Assembly (NCBI GenBank): GCA_017353825.1
Contig: JAFMSC010000255.1
Location: forward strand, 1 to 6,519
DNA length: 6,519 nucleotides
Source: Hyphomicrobiaceae bacterium
Lineage (GTDB): Bacteria > Pseudomonadota > Alphaproteobacteria > Rhizobiales > Hyphomicrobiaceae
Direction of reading: 5' to 3'
Shown here: positions 1-6,106 of the stretch, in pieces
Layout: each line of letters opens with the position of its first letter
Position numbering within the stretch: position 1 is the stretch's first letter
The notes under the pieces: model-generated
The model's input: only the letters and a program-made list of their open reading frames with translations
What the model was told of the DNA's origin: nothing
Database searches by the model: none
Program-made: the position numbers and the translations under genes

Positions 1-42
1 GGGGACCGCCCGCTCAAGGTCGCGGACCTTGAGTGCTGTCAT
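1..42 (-). CDS. Start of a gene cut by the window edge, possibly VOC/glyoxalase-like
   Basis: An ATG (plus-strand CAT at 40-42) opens a minus-strand frame that stays open to the window edge and gives MTALKVRDLERAVP. A GGAG ribosome-binding site lies at 51-54, eight bases before the ATG, which supports a real start. The pattern V-x-D-L-E-R-A-V is typical of the first strand of VOC (vicinal oxygen chelate) proteins, where it is usually followed by FY, but only 14 residues are visible, so the family assignment is a guess. The gene lies downstream of, and in the same direction as, the UGSC-type gene, with 213 bases between that gene's stop and this start. It could be in the same transcript or have its own promoter in that gap. 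No stop codon or family-defining metal ligand can be seen. Confidence 0.5.
   Translation of the reverse strand, partial: MTALKVRDLERAVP
13..33. repeat. Perfect 9-base inverted repeat inside the truncated gene
   Basis: The arms CTCAAGGTC (13-21) and GACCTTGAG (25-33) are exact reverse complements separated by GCG. The outer bases C11 and G35 also pair, with a G-T pair between them and the arms. The dyad covers codons 4-10 of the partial minus-strand gene. It could be an operator, an mRNA hairpin close to the start codon, or a chance result of the codons used. Confidence 0.6.
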
Positions 43-255
43 GGCAAAGTCTCCATAGGCTCTCTGGTCGTTTTGCAGCGCTGACCGGCTCCTTGCAGCA
101 TCCTCCCAACAAAGGCCAAGACCTGGGCGGTCGTTGCCGTTGGGCTTGGTAGATGATCCTGACGAGCCGAACCGTCCGGAGCTAGGCCTTTCGCGGTGCG
201 AGGTGAGGGCCAACACTCGGGCCAACACTCGGGGAGGTGGCGGCGGAGCCTGGTC
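43..255 (-). other. Intergenic gap between two minus-strand genes
   Basis: This gap of 213 bases separates the stop of the UGSC-type gene (256-258) from the start of the partial gene (40-42). It contains the ribosome-binding site of the partial gene (51-54), a 12-base tandem repeat (207-233) and short imperfect dyads. No strong stem followed by a T-run on the minus strand was found, so no intrinsic terminator is called. Frames that cross the gap look like shadows rather than genes. Confidence 0.5.
207..233. repeat. 12-base tandem repeat, two copies plus three bases
   Basis: GGGCCAACACTC occurs at 207-218 and again, without a break, at 219-230. A further GGG at 231-233 begins a third copy. 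It lies about 23 bases downstream of the stop of the UGSC-type gene and outside any supported gene. It looks like a simple local duplication with no visible function. Confidence 0.75.
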
Positions 256-1923
256 TCAACGCCAGGCATCGACCGAGACGGTCGTGCGGTAGGTCGCGCC
301 CATGATCTGCCAGTACCCGTTCGCCTCGCCGCCCACCACGATGACATTGATATTGCGGATGTCGAAGGTGGGGACCAACTCGTCCGGGTCGGCCTCGAGC
401 TTCGAGGCCATCGGCTCCTCGCCGAAGGTGGCGCGCGGATAGACGTAATTCTGTACGAGCTGGAGATCCCAATAGCGCCCGGCCGGCATCCGGGCGGTCT
501 CATGCAGCCAGGCTATCAGCTTCTCCTTGGTGTCGAAGCCGCCGCGGTCGATGAACTGGCGCGCCGCAATCGGGTCGAGCAGCAGAACCGGCGCGGTAAT
601 GGCATCGACGCCCGCCAGCATGTCGCGCACGTGCTCGCGCCAGTAGCGTTCGCGGAGGCCGAGACCGAAGCTGGTCGAGCGGCAGCCCCAGAAGATGCTG
701 ACGGTCGAATCCTCCGGCTTGAAGCCCTTCTGGACATGCAGCGGAGTAAAGGGGCTGCGCTCCTCGTTCTCGGCGAAGGTAAGGTTGTTGTAGGTGTAGC
801 CATTGCCGAGTGAGCCCATGTAGGTCTCGCCGACCACCGACCCGCCCTGGCCGTTCTGCGACAGGAAGCCGTAGGCTCGGCCGATGGTGGCGTTGGCGTG
901 GTTGTAGGGACCGAGCGCGCCGACCCCTGAGTTCATGCCGATCTCGTGGCGGATCGGGCCGTTCACCAGCACCATCGCCGACGCCGAGCTGGAGCTGGAG
1001 CTGCGCGCTGAGATGTTGGACGCGGCGAGTGCGAGGATAACGGGAAAGTATTCCGGCCACGCACCAGCCATCACGGCATTGACCGCCACCTTCTCGACGG
1101 TGAGCTCCCACTGGCCGCGGTTGGCGGTCGCCTGCATGTGCCCGACCACCTCATCGGGCGCGTGGCTGGTGTGCGCGAGCATCTCTGCCACCCGCTCCTC
1201 GGTCGGCAGCACGATGGGCAACGTGTCGGTCCAGTGGTTCTCCAGGAACAGCCGGTGCAGGTTCTCCTCGGTGTCGGGCCCAACGAGCCGCGGCGTCGAC
1301 CGGTCGAACTCCGCAGCCGGCGGCTGTGGCGAGCGCGTGAGAGCTTCGATCACCTCCTCAATTACGGGGCGCCCGGAAAGCGGGTTGCGCCCTGCCACAT
1401 AGGCGGCGAGCTCGGCCTCGGACTTGCCCATCACCGGCTGCGGGACGAACACGGCAGGCGCGTGCGCCAGCCCGTTCACCTTGGCCGTCGAGCGCACCAC
1501 CTTGTCGAACTTGTCGGTGTGGAGCGCCACGGTGGGCACGCCGTATTTCGACTCCAGCGTTATGGCGTGGGCGGTGACGGCAGGCGCGCAGGTGGAGCAA
1601 TGGCCGACACCGAGGATGGCCGCGTCGCCGTTCGCCTTGATCTCCTCCCAGGTCTTGGGATCGTCGCTTCCGTAATAGCTGGAGAGCGATACCAATCTGG
1701 TCTTCACCTGCGGCCTATGGCGGATCAGCCAGGCCTGCACCTGCTTGAGCAGCTCGATTGAGTCATCGAAGCGGCAATCGACCAGATAGACCGTCCTGCC
1801 GTCCAGGCTCTCGGGCCGGCTCGCGGCCGACTTGCGCGCAACCTTCGGCGGATGGCCAACGGGGTTCAGAACCGAAACCTGTGCGCTAGTCCTGATCCTG
1901 CCTTCCTGCTCGACGACGTTCAT
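256..1923 (-). CDS. Two-domain UGSC-type (Cys form) thiol/redox protein with a C-terminal domain of unknown function
   Basis: The product has 555 residues and no signal peptide or membrane segment, so it is probably cytoplasmic. Residues about 17-195 match the layout of the UGSC (seleno)protein family as I remember it: an N-terminal LNPxG motif, then SLDGRTVYLVD (39-49), then a CxxC at C109-S-T-C112 inside GVGHCSTCAPA, followed by KYGVPTVAL. In selenoprotein members the first position is Sec and the motif reads UGSC; here TGC codes Cys (1597-1599). Residues about 215-555 form a second domain with TVEKVAVNAVMAGAWPEYFP (275-294), VLVNGPIRHEIGMNSG (318-333), NATIGRA (344-350), FAENEERSPFTPLHVQKGF (383-401) and a terminal VVGGEANG (529-536). 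I recall this domain from uncharacterised proteins encoded next to UGSC genes; its reaction is unknown. Other cysteines are C50 and C414. A run of six serines (308-313) is unusual. The start at 1923 is preferred because AGGGTGG lies four bases upstream and the family motif begins soon after it; the frame is open to 2142 but that part has no family resemblance. It is divergent from the ABC operon. The family call is fairly firm; the function is not known. Confidence 0.8.
   Translation of the reverse strand: MNVVEQEGRIRTSAQVSVLNPVGHPPKVARKSAASRPESLDGRTVYLVDCRFDDSIELLKQVQAWLIRHRPQVKTRLVSLSSYYGSDDPKTWEEIKANGDAAILGVGHCSTCAPAVTAHAITLESKYGVPTVALHTDKFDKVVRSTAKVNGLAHAPAVFVPQPVMGKSEAELAAYVAGRNPLSGRPVIEEVIEALTRSPQPPAAEFDRSTPRLVGPDTEENLHRLFLENHWTDTLPIVLPTEERVAEMLAHTSHAPDEVVGHMQATANRGQWELTVEKVAVNAVMAGAWPEYFPVILALAASNISARSSSSSSASAMVLVNGPIRHEIGMNSGVGALGPYNHANATIGRAYGFLSQNGQGGSVVGETYMGSLGNGYTYNNLTFAENEERSPFTPLHVQKGFKPEDSTVSIFWGCRSTSFGLGLRERYWREHVRDMLAGVDAITAPVLLLDPIAARQFIDRGGFDTKEKLIAWLHETARMPAGRYWDLQLVQNYVYPRATFGEEPMASKLEADPDELVPTFDIRNINVIVVGGEANGYWQIMGATYRTTVSVDAWR
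986..1003. repeat. Hexanucleotide repeat (GAGCTG)x3 coding a serine run
   Basis: Three exact GAGCTG units lie in tandem on the plus strand. Read on the minus strand they code the six consecutive serines (residues 308-313) of the UGSC-type protein, just before the conserved VLVNGPI motif. The six-base unit keeps the frame, so slippage would change only the number of serines. Confidence 0.8.
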
Positions 1924-1961
1924 CGGACCACCCTGCGGGATTGGGAAGAGGCAAGTGGCGA

Positions 1962-1976
1962 TGAGTGTAGGACTCA
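1962..1976. promoter_or_regulatory. Small dyad, possible operator
   Basis: TGAGT (1962-1966) and ACTCA (1972-1976) are exact reverse complements around a five-base spacer. The dyad is 38 bases upstream of the UGSC-type start codon, where a regulator could act on that promoter. Arms this short also arise by chance, and no regulator gene is present in the window. Confidence 0.2.
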
Positions 1977-2142
1977 AGAGGGGGCCACGTGTACTGCTGC
2001 GGGCGCCTAGCTTCCTTGCAGAAGCATGGGAGCGCTGGCCCGCTGGCCGCGGATAAAGGGATGGGAGCGAGTGCGCCCGGTCGTTTCCGTGTATATCACA
2101 GACAGACCCGCGCGTGTGGAGTAACGCGCCATGTTTCGCCAT

Positions 2143-2153
2143 GGGGAGGAGAG
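2143..2153 (+). promoter_or_regulatory. Ribosome-binding site that decides the start of the binding-protein gene
   Basis: GGGGAGGAGAG lies directly before the ATG at 2155. Two in-frame ATGs compete. The one at 2131 has no purine-rich site before it and would add eight residues, three of them charged (MFRHGEER), in front of the signal peptide. The ATG at 2155 has this strong site and gives a normal secretion signal. Confidence 0.8.
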
Positions 2154-2154
2154 A

Positions 2155-3216
2155 ATGGCTTCACGCATGCTCGGCCGGCTGGCTGCGGTCGCCGCAGCTC
2201 TGGCCCTGGGCGCCGGCGCCCCCGGGCACGGCGTCGCCCAGACGCAGCAGATGACCGATCACGAGGGCGAGCTCTACGCAGCCGCCAAGAAGGAAGGCGC
2301 GATCGTCTGGTACGTATCGCAGACCACCACCGAGTTTGCCGACCTCGCCTGCCGTCAGTTCGATGCCCGATATCCCGGCGTCCACTGCAGCGCGGTGCGC
2401 GCCAGCGGGCAGGTTGTGATGCAGCGCCTGATGCAGGAGGTGAAGGCGGGCGCCGTGCAGGCGGACGTCATGAGCAGCAATGACGACACCCAGATGGTGA
2501 TCCTCGACCGCGGCGGGCAACTCGCCGAGTACACGCCGGAAAATGCGAAGTACATGCTTGCCTCGCTCATCAAGGCCGGCAACGCCGGCAAGTGGAGCAT
2601 CACCTCGGTCGCGCCGCTCGGAATGATGGCGAACAAGGGCCTTGTGCCGGCCGGGGAGGCGCCGAGGGACTGGAAGGACCTGCTCGATCCCAGGTGGAAA
2701 GGCCAGATCGCTATCGGCCATCCTGGATTCTCCGGTAGCGTCGGCGTTTGGGTCGTCACCATGAAGAAGCTGTACGGCTGGGACTACTTCGAGCAGCTCG
2801 CCAAGAACCAGGTGCAGGTCGGCCGCTCGATCGGCGACGGTGTGAGCCTCGTGGAATCCGGCGAGCGCAAGATCGCGGTCGTGCCGATGACCCTCGCCGA
2901 GGGCAGCAGGCAGCAAGGCCGGCCGACCAGCCCGATCTATCCGGCGAGTGGCCTGATCCTGCCGCCAGGCGTCACCGCCGTCATGGCGAAGGCGCCTCAC
3001 CCCAGCGCGGGGCGGCTGTTTCTAGAGTTCCTGCTGAGCAAGGACTACTCGGAGACGCTCAGGAAGACTGCGCGCTGGCCGCTGCGGACCGACGTTCCCG
3101 CGCCGGAAGGCATGCCGGGCCTCGACGGCATGAGGCTGATCTCGACGCCCACCCAGGACGTGATGGATCAGCTTAAGGAGGTGCAGCAGCAATTCCGCGA
3201 TGCGTTCGGCACCTGA
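2155..3216 (+). CDS. ABC transporter substrate-binding protein, iron(III)/AfuA-like class
   Basis: This is the periplasmic binding protein of the importer encoded downstream. From the ATG at 2155 it has 353 residues. The signal peptide runs from MASRMLGRLA through an Ala/Leu-rich core, with probable cleavage after GVA at residue 28; there is no lipobox cysteine. The mature protein starts with the pattern LYAAAKKEGAIVWYVSQT (40-57). It continues with MQEVKAGAVQADVMSSND (93-110), the hallmark DWKDLLDPRWKGQIAIGHP (172-190), and KLYGWDYFEQLAKNQVQV (205-222), all usual for this class. The pair of adjacent tyrosines that binds iron in FbpA-type proteins is absent: the matching region reads GERKIAVVPMTLAEG (236-250). 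The ligand is therefore probably not ferric iron and may be a small anionic or organic compound. Cysteines C66 and C78 are close enough for a disulphide. It is first in a three-gene operon, nine bases before the permease gene. Role confident; substrate unknown. Confidence 0.9.
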   Translation: MASRMLGRLAAVAAALALGAGAPGHGVAQTQQMTDHEGELYAAAKKEGAIVWYVSQTTTEFADLACRQFDARYPGVHCSAVRASGQVVMQRLMQEVKAGAVQADVMSSNDDTQMVILDRGGQLAEYTPENAKYMLASLIKAGNAGKWSITSVAPLGMMANKGLVPAGEAPRDWKDLLDPRWKGQIAIGHPGFSGSVGVWVVTMKKLYGWDYFEQLAKNQVQVGRSIGDGVSLVESGERKIAVVPMTLAEGSRQQGRPTSPIYPASGLILPPGVTAVMAKAPHPSAGRLFLEFLLSKDYSETLRKTARWPLRTDVPAPEGMPGLDGMRLISTPTQDVMDQLKEVQQQFRDAFGT

Positions 3217-3225
3217 GCTCCCGGC

Positions 3226-4965
3226 ATGACCACGCTTTCGAGCTCGCACGGAGCGCTCTCGGACCGTAAGGGTCGGATCGCGGTCCGGTCGCGGTTGCGG
3301 CCAGCCTCGCTCGTCTGGTTGGCGCTCGCGGCTGTTCTCCTCGTGCTGGTGCTGGCGCCGATCTCGCAGCTGGTGATCGTGAGCTTCACCCATCCGGACA
3401 CCGGCGCCTTCACGTTCCAGAACTACGTCGAGGCTTATGGGCGGCCCCGTCATGTCGCGGCCCTCGTCAATTCCCTCAAGATGGGTGCTGGGACGGTAGC
3501 CCTGGCCCTCCTTTTCGCCGTGCCGATAGCCTGGGCCTGCGCCCGCACCGACATGCCGTGCCGCGCGTTCGCGCGGCTCGCCATGCTCGGGGCCTTCATC
3601 ACACCGCCCTATCTGGGCGCGGTGGGTTGGATCCTGCTCGCGGGACCTAACGCAGGTTGGATCAACCGCCTGTGGCACGGCCTAACGGGCGCCACGGAGC
3701 CGATCGTCAACATCTTCAGCTTTTGGGGCCTGGTGCTGGTGATGGCCTCCAGTACGTTCTTTCTCATCTTCGTATTCGCGACGACCGCCTTCGAGATGAT
3801 CAACTCGGAGATGGAGGACGCCGCGAATATCCTTGGCGCCGGCACGCTGAAGACCGCCGTCAAGATCACATTCCCGCTCGTGATGCCGGCGATCCTCGGC
3901 GGCGCGCTGCTCACGTTCCTGATCTCGATCGCGCTGTTCGGGGTGCCGGCGTTGATCTCCATCCCCGCACGCTATCCGGTGGTGGTGATGCAGCTCGCCG
4001 AATTCTTCGGCTACCCGCTGCAGGTCGAGGTCGCCGCCGCCTATTCCATCCCGCTGCTCCTGATCACGGTGGCGCTGCTCGGCCTGCAGCGGCTGATCCT
4101 AGCACGGCGCGCCTATTGGGCCGTGTCGGGAAAGGGCGGCGAGCGGCGGCTGGTGCGGCTCGGGTATTGGCGCTGGCCGATGCTCGCCTATGTCCTCATC
4201 GTGGCGGCGATCACGCTGGTGCTGCCGCTGTCGGTGCTGATCCTGGCGGCCTTCAGCAAGGTGTGGACCGCGGGTCTCGCACCCGGCAACCTCACGCTGC
4301 GCAACTTCACCTATGTCCTATTCGAGCATTCGACCTCCCGGAGGGCGCTGGCGGCAAGCATCGGCCTTGGCGCGATCGCGGCGACGGCGGGCGTTCTGCT
4401 CGCGCTAGGCGTTGCCTATGTCGTGCAGCGCCGGTTGTTACCCGGAGCTGGCGCGCTCGCCTTCCTGTGTCTGGCGCCGTTCGTGATTCCCGGCATCGTG
4501 CTGGCGATCGGCTTCTATGCGGCCTACGCACTGCCGCCGCTCGCCCTCTACGGCACCTATACGCTGCTCGCGCTCGCGCTCATCACGCGCTTCCTGCCGA
4601 TCGCCTTCTCCGCGAGCGCTGCGGGCATCCGCAGCATCCATCCGGAGATGGAGGACGCGGTGCTGATCCTCGGCGGCGGCCGGCTCACGGCGGTTGCCAA
4701 CGTGGTGGCGCCGCTCCTCAAGCGCACCCTGGCCGGCGCGTGGCTCTTGATCTTCGTGCCGGCCGCCCAGGAGCTTTCCACCGCCGTCTTCCTCGTGGGG
4801 CCGACCACCCGCGTGGTGTCGGTGGTGTTGCTCGACATGAGCGAGGAGGGGCGGATGGAGCTGCTCGCTGCCCTCGGCGCGGTTTTGCTGGTCATCATAG
4901 TTGCTGTGGTGGCCCTTGGGCTGCGCATGATGGGGCGCGACTTCATGCTGCGGAGGGAGCTATGA
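3226..4965 (+). CDS. Fused double ABC permease, FbpB/ThiP-like
   Basis: This 579-residue inner-membrane protein carries both permease halves of the importer in one chain, the usual size and arrangement for FbpB-type proteins. About 12 hydrophobic segments are visible, six per half: near 29-52, 85-107, 116-139, 164-188, 219-243 and 268-290, then 318-343, 374-400, 408-434, 440-462, 503-526 and 546-567. Each half has an EAA-type loop that contacts the ATPase: SEMEDAANILGAGTLK (194-209) and PEMEDAVLILGGGRLT (473-488). The ATG at 3226 has only a weak ribosome-binding site (no clear AGGAGG in the nine-base gap), which suggests translation coupled to the gene upstream. It overlaps the ATPase gene by four bases. 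No missing parts or frameshifts were seen. The transport direction, inward, follows from the binding protein next door. The substrate cannot be inferred from the permease alone. Confidence 0.93.
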   Translation: MTTLSSSHGALSDRKGRIAVRSRLRPASLVWLALAAVLLVLVLAPISQLVIVSFTHPDTGAFTFQNYVEAYGRPRHVAALVNSLKMGAGTVALALLFAVPIAWACARTDMPCRAFARLAMLGAFITPPYLGAVGWILLAGPNAGWINRLWHGLTGATEPIVNIFSFWGLVLVMASSTFFLIFVFATTAFEMINSEMEDAANILGAGTLKTAVKITFPLVMPAILGGALLTFLISIALFGVPALISIPARYPVVVMQLAEFFGYPLQVEVAAAYSIPLLLITVALLGLQRLILARRAYWAVSGKGGERRLVRLGYWRWPMLAYVLIVAAITLVLPLSVLILAAFSKVWTAGLAPGNLTLRNFTYVLFEHSTSRRALAASIGLGAIAATAGVLLALGVAYVVQRRLLPGAGALAFLCLAPFVIPGIVLAIGFYAAYALPPLALYGTYTLLALALITRFLPIAFSASAAGIRSIHPEMEDAVLILGGGRLTAVANVVAPLLKRTLAGAWLLIFVPAAQELSTAVFLVGPTTRVVSVVLLDMSEEGRMELLAALGAVLLVIIVAVVALGLRMMGRDFMLRREL

Positions 4966-6029
4966 CCCACCTCGCGCTCGTCAAGCTCGGCCGCCGCTTC
5001 GGCTCGGTCGATGCCGTCAAGGACGTGGACCTGGAGTTGGAGTCGGGCGAGTTCGTCTCGCTGCTCGGCCCGTCGGGCTGCGGCAAGACCACCACCTTGC
5101 GCATGATCGCCGGGTTCATCGAGCCCACGTCCGGCACGATCAAGCTCGGCGGCAGGGTGATCTCTTCGCCGGCGGGCTCGCTGCCGCCCGAGAAGCGCGG
5201 CATGTCGATGATCTTCCAGAGCTACGCCATCTGGCCAAACATGACGGTGTTCGAGAACGTCGCCTTCGGGCTCAAGCTGCGCAAGCTCGCCCGCGAGGAG
5301 ATTCGCAAGCAGGTCGGCGCAATCCTCGAGATCGTGCGCCTCGGCGACCTTGCCGATCGCTATCCAGCCGAGCTTTCCGGCGGCCAGCAGCAGCGCGTTG
5401 CGCTCGCGCGCGCCGTCGTGATCCGGCCCGCGGTGCTGCTGCTCGACGAGCCGCTCTCCAATCTCGATGCCAACCTGCGCGAGGAGATGCGGTTCGAGAT
5501 CCGGCGCATGCACGACGAGCTCAAGATCACCACCGTCTACGTTACCCACGACCAAGCGGAGGCGATGGTCACATCGGACCGGATCGCGGTCATGAACAAG
5601 GGGACCATCGAGCAGATCGACGCGCCGGTCGATCTCTACATGCGGCCGCGCACCCGATTCGTCGCGAGCTTCATCGGCCGAACCAATTTTCTTCAGGCGC
5701 GTCGGGAAGGCGACGTGCTCGCGTTCGACGGCTTCTCGGTGCCGCTCGCCGCCTTGCCGGGACCTGTCCCGGACGGTGGCGCCGTGACCGTCTCCGTGCG
5801 TCCGCATGCCCTGCGCCTCTCCGCCGAGCGGCCGGAGGCCGGCGCGCGCGTGGTTCTGGAAGGCCGCATCGCGCGGCGCGCGTTCCTGGGCGAGACCTGG
5901 AGCTACCTGTTCGCGCCAACGCGCGGCCGCAGCGCGCTCACGGTGACCGCAGCGCCGGAGAAGATATTGGAGAACGGCGCCGCGGCGTGGCTCGCCATCG
6001 ACCCTTCGCAGCTGGTGCCGATCGCGTGA
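4962..6029 (+). CDS. ABC transporter ATP-binding protein, FbpC/PotA-like
   Basis: This cytoplasmic ATPase has 355 residues and powers the importer. All nucleotide-binding motifs are present: aromatic A-loop residue F13, Walker A GPSGCGKT (36-43), Q-loop Q86 in MIFQSY, signature LSGGQQQR (138-145), Walker B VLLLDEP (158-164), D-loop SNLD (166-169) and switch histidine H196 in VTHDQAEA. After IGRTNF (about 238-243) the C-terminal region to residue 355 has the character of a TOBE regulatory/dimer domain, including VSVRPHALRL (277-287 region). Length and order match the CUT1/FbpC-type importer ATPases. The ATG at 4962 overlaps the permease stop as ATGA, and GGAGGGAG (4952-4959) provides the ribosome-binding site. 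The open frame extends far upstream to 3657, but that part is the permease read in another frame. It is the last gene of the operon. Family and role are secure; the substrate is set by the binding protein. Confidence 0.95.
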   Translation: MTHLALVKLGRRFGSVDAVKDVDLELESGEFVSLLGPSGCGKTTTLRMIAGFIEPTSGTIKLGGRVISSPAGSLPPEKRGMSMIFQSYAIWPNMTVFENVAFGLKLRKLAREEIRKQVGAILEIVRLGDLADRYPAELSGGQQQRVALARAVVIRPAVLLLDEPLSNLDANLREEMRFEIRRMHDELKITTVYVTHDQAEAMVTSDRIAVMNKGTIEQIDAPVDLYMRPRTRFVASFIGRTNFLQARREGDVLAFDGFSVPLAALPGPVPDGGAVTVSVRPHALRLSAERPEAGARVVLEGRIARRAFLGETWSYLFAPTRGRSALTVTAAPEKILENGAAAWLAIDPSQLVPIA

Positions 6030-6037
6030 TACGACAA

Positions 6038-6055
6038 GCCCGCCAGGCGACGGGC
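6038..6055 (+). other. Small hairpin just after the operon
   Basis: GCCCG (6038-6042) pairs with CGGGC (6051-6055) around an eight-base loop, starting nine bases after the ATPase stop. There is no T-run after it, so it does not qualify as a normal intrinsic terminator. It could help protect the mRNA end or be chance in GC-rich DNA. Confidence 0.25.
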
Positions 6056-6090
6056 CGCGTTGGGCGACCGGGCTGACCTGGAACAGGCAA

Positions 6091-6106
6091 GCCCACGTTC
6101 GTGGGT
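6091..6106 (+). terminator. Hairpin after the operon, weak terminator candidate
   Basis: CCCACG (6092-6097) and CGTGGG (6100-6105) are exact reverse complements around TT, and G6091 with T6106 could add a wobble pair. In RNA the practical form is a five-pair stem with a GUUC loop. It lies 62 bases after the ATPase stop. No T-run follows, so termination would need Rho or be inefficient. It may instead mark the edge of the insertion-sequence remnant that follows. Confidence 0.3.

Larger units (their letters stand above)
1924..2154. promoter_or_regulatory. Divergent control region between the UGSC-type gene and the ABC operon
   Basis: These 231 bases must hold the promoters for the minus-strand gene and the plus-strand operon, unless either is read from farther away. 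For the plus strand a TATATC at 2092-2097 could serve as a -10 element, 58 bases before the ATG, but no convincing -35 lies at the right distance. No good sigma70 pair was found for the minus strand. Possible regulator sites are the dyad at 1962-1976 and a CACGTG palindrome at 1986-1991. No riboswitch or T-box structure was recognised. The shared region suggests joint regulation, which is inference. Confidence 0.5.

Noticed and set aside
1924..2142. Extension of the UGSC-type gene to an ATG at 2140-2142, adding 73 residues.
   Set aside because: The added residues show no family resemblance, they would overlap the control region and ribosome-binding site of the divergent operon, and the ATG at 1923 has its own ribosome-binding site and fits the family start.
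2131..2154. Start of the binding-protein gene at the ATG at 2131.
   Set aside because: It lacks a ribosome-binding site and would put MFRHGEER before an otherwise normal signal peptide; the ATG at 2155 has a strong site directly upstream.
2161..3000. Minus-strand open frame of 279 residues opposite the binding-protein gene.
   Set aside because: It lacks any family motif and mirrors the third-position GC bias of the real gene on the plus strand.
3657..4961. Long plus-strand open frame joined to the ATPase that would make a 790-residue protein.
   Set aside because: The first 435 residues are the permease gene read in another frame, with Arg/Gly/Ala-rich low-complexity sequence; the permease frame has clear membrane segments and EAA loops.
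4557..5807. Minus-strand open frame of 416 residues opposite the ATPase gene.
   Set aside because: It is rich in Asp, His, Arg and Glu in the pattern expected opposite GC-rich coding DNA, has no motif, and lies over a gene with all ABC ATPase motifs.
2155..6029. Annotation as a ferric iron (FbpABC) transporter.
   Set aside because: The gene order and permease type fit, but the binding protein lacks the tyrosine pair for iron, so a specific symbol or substrate would mislead.
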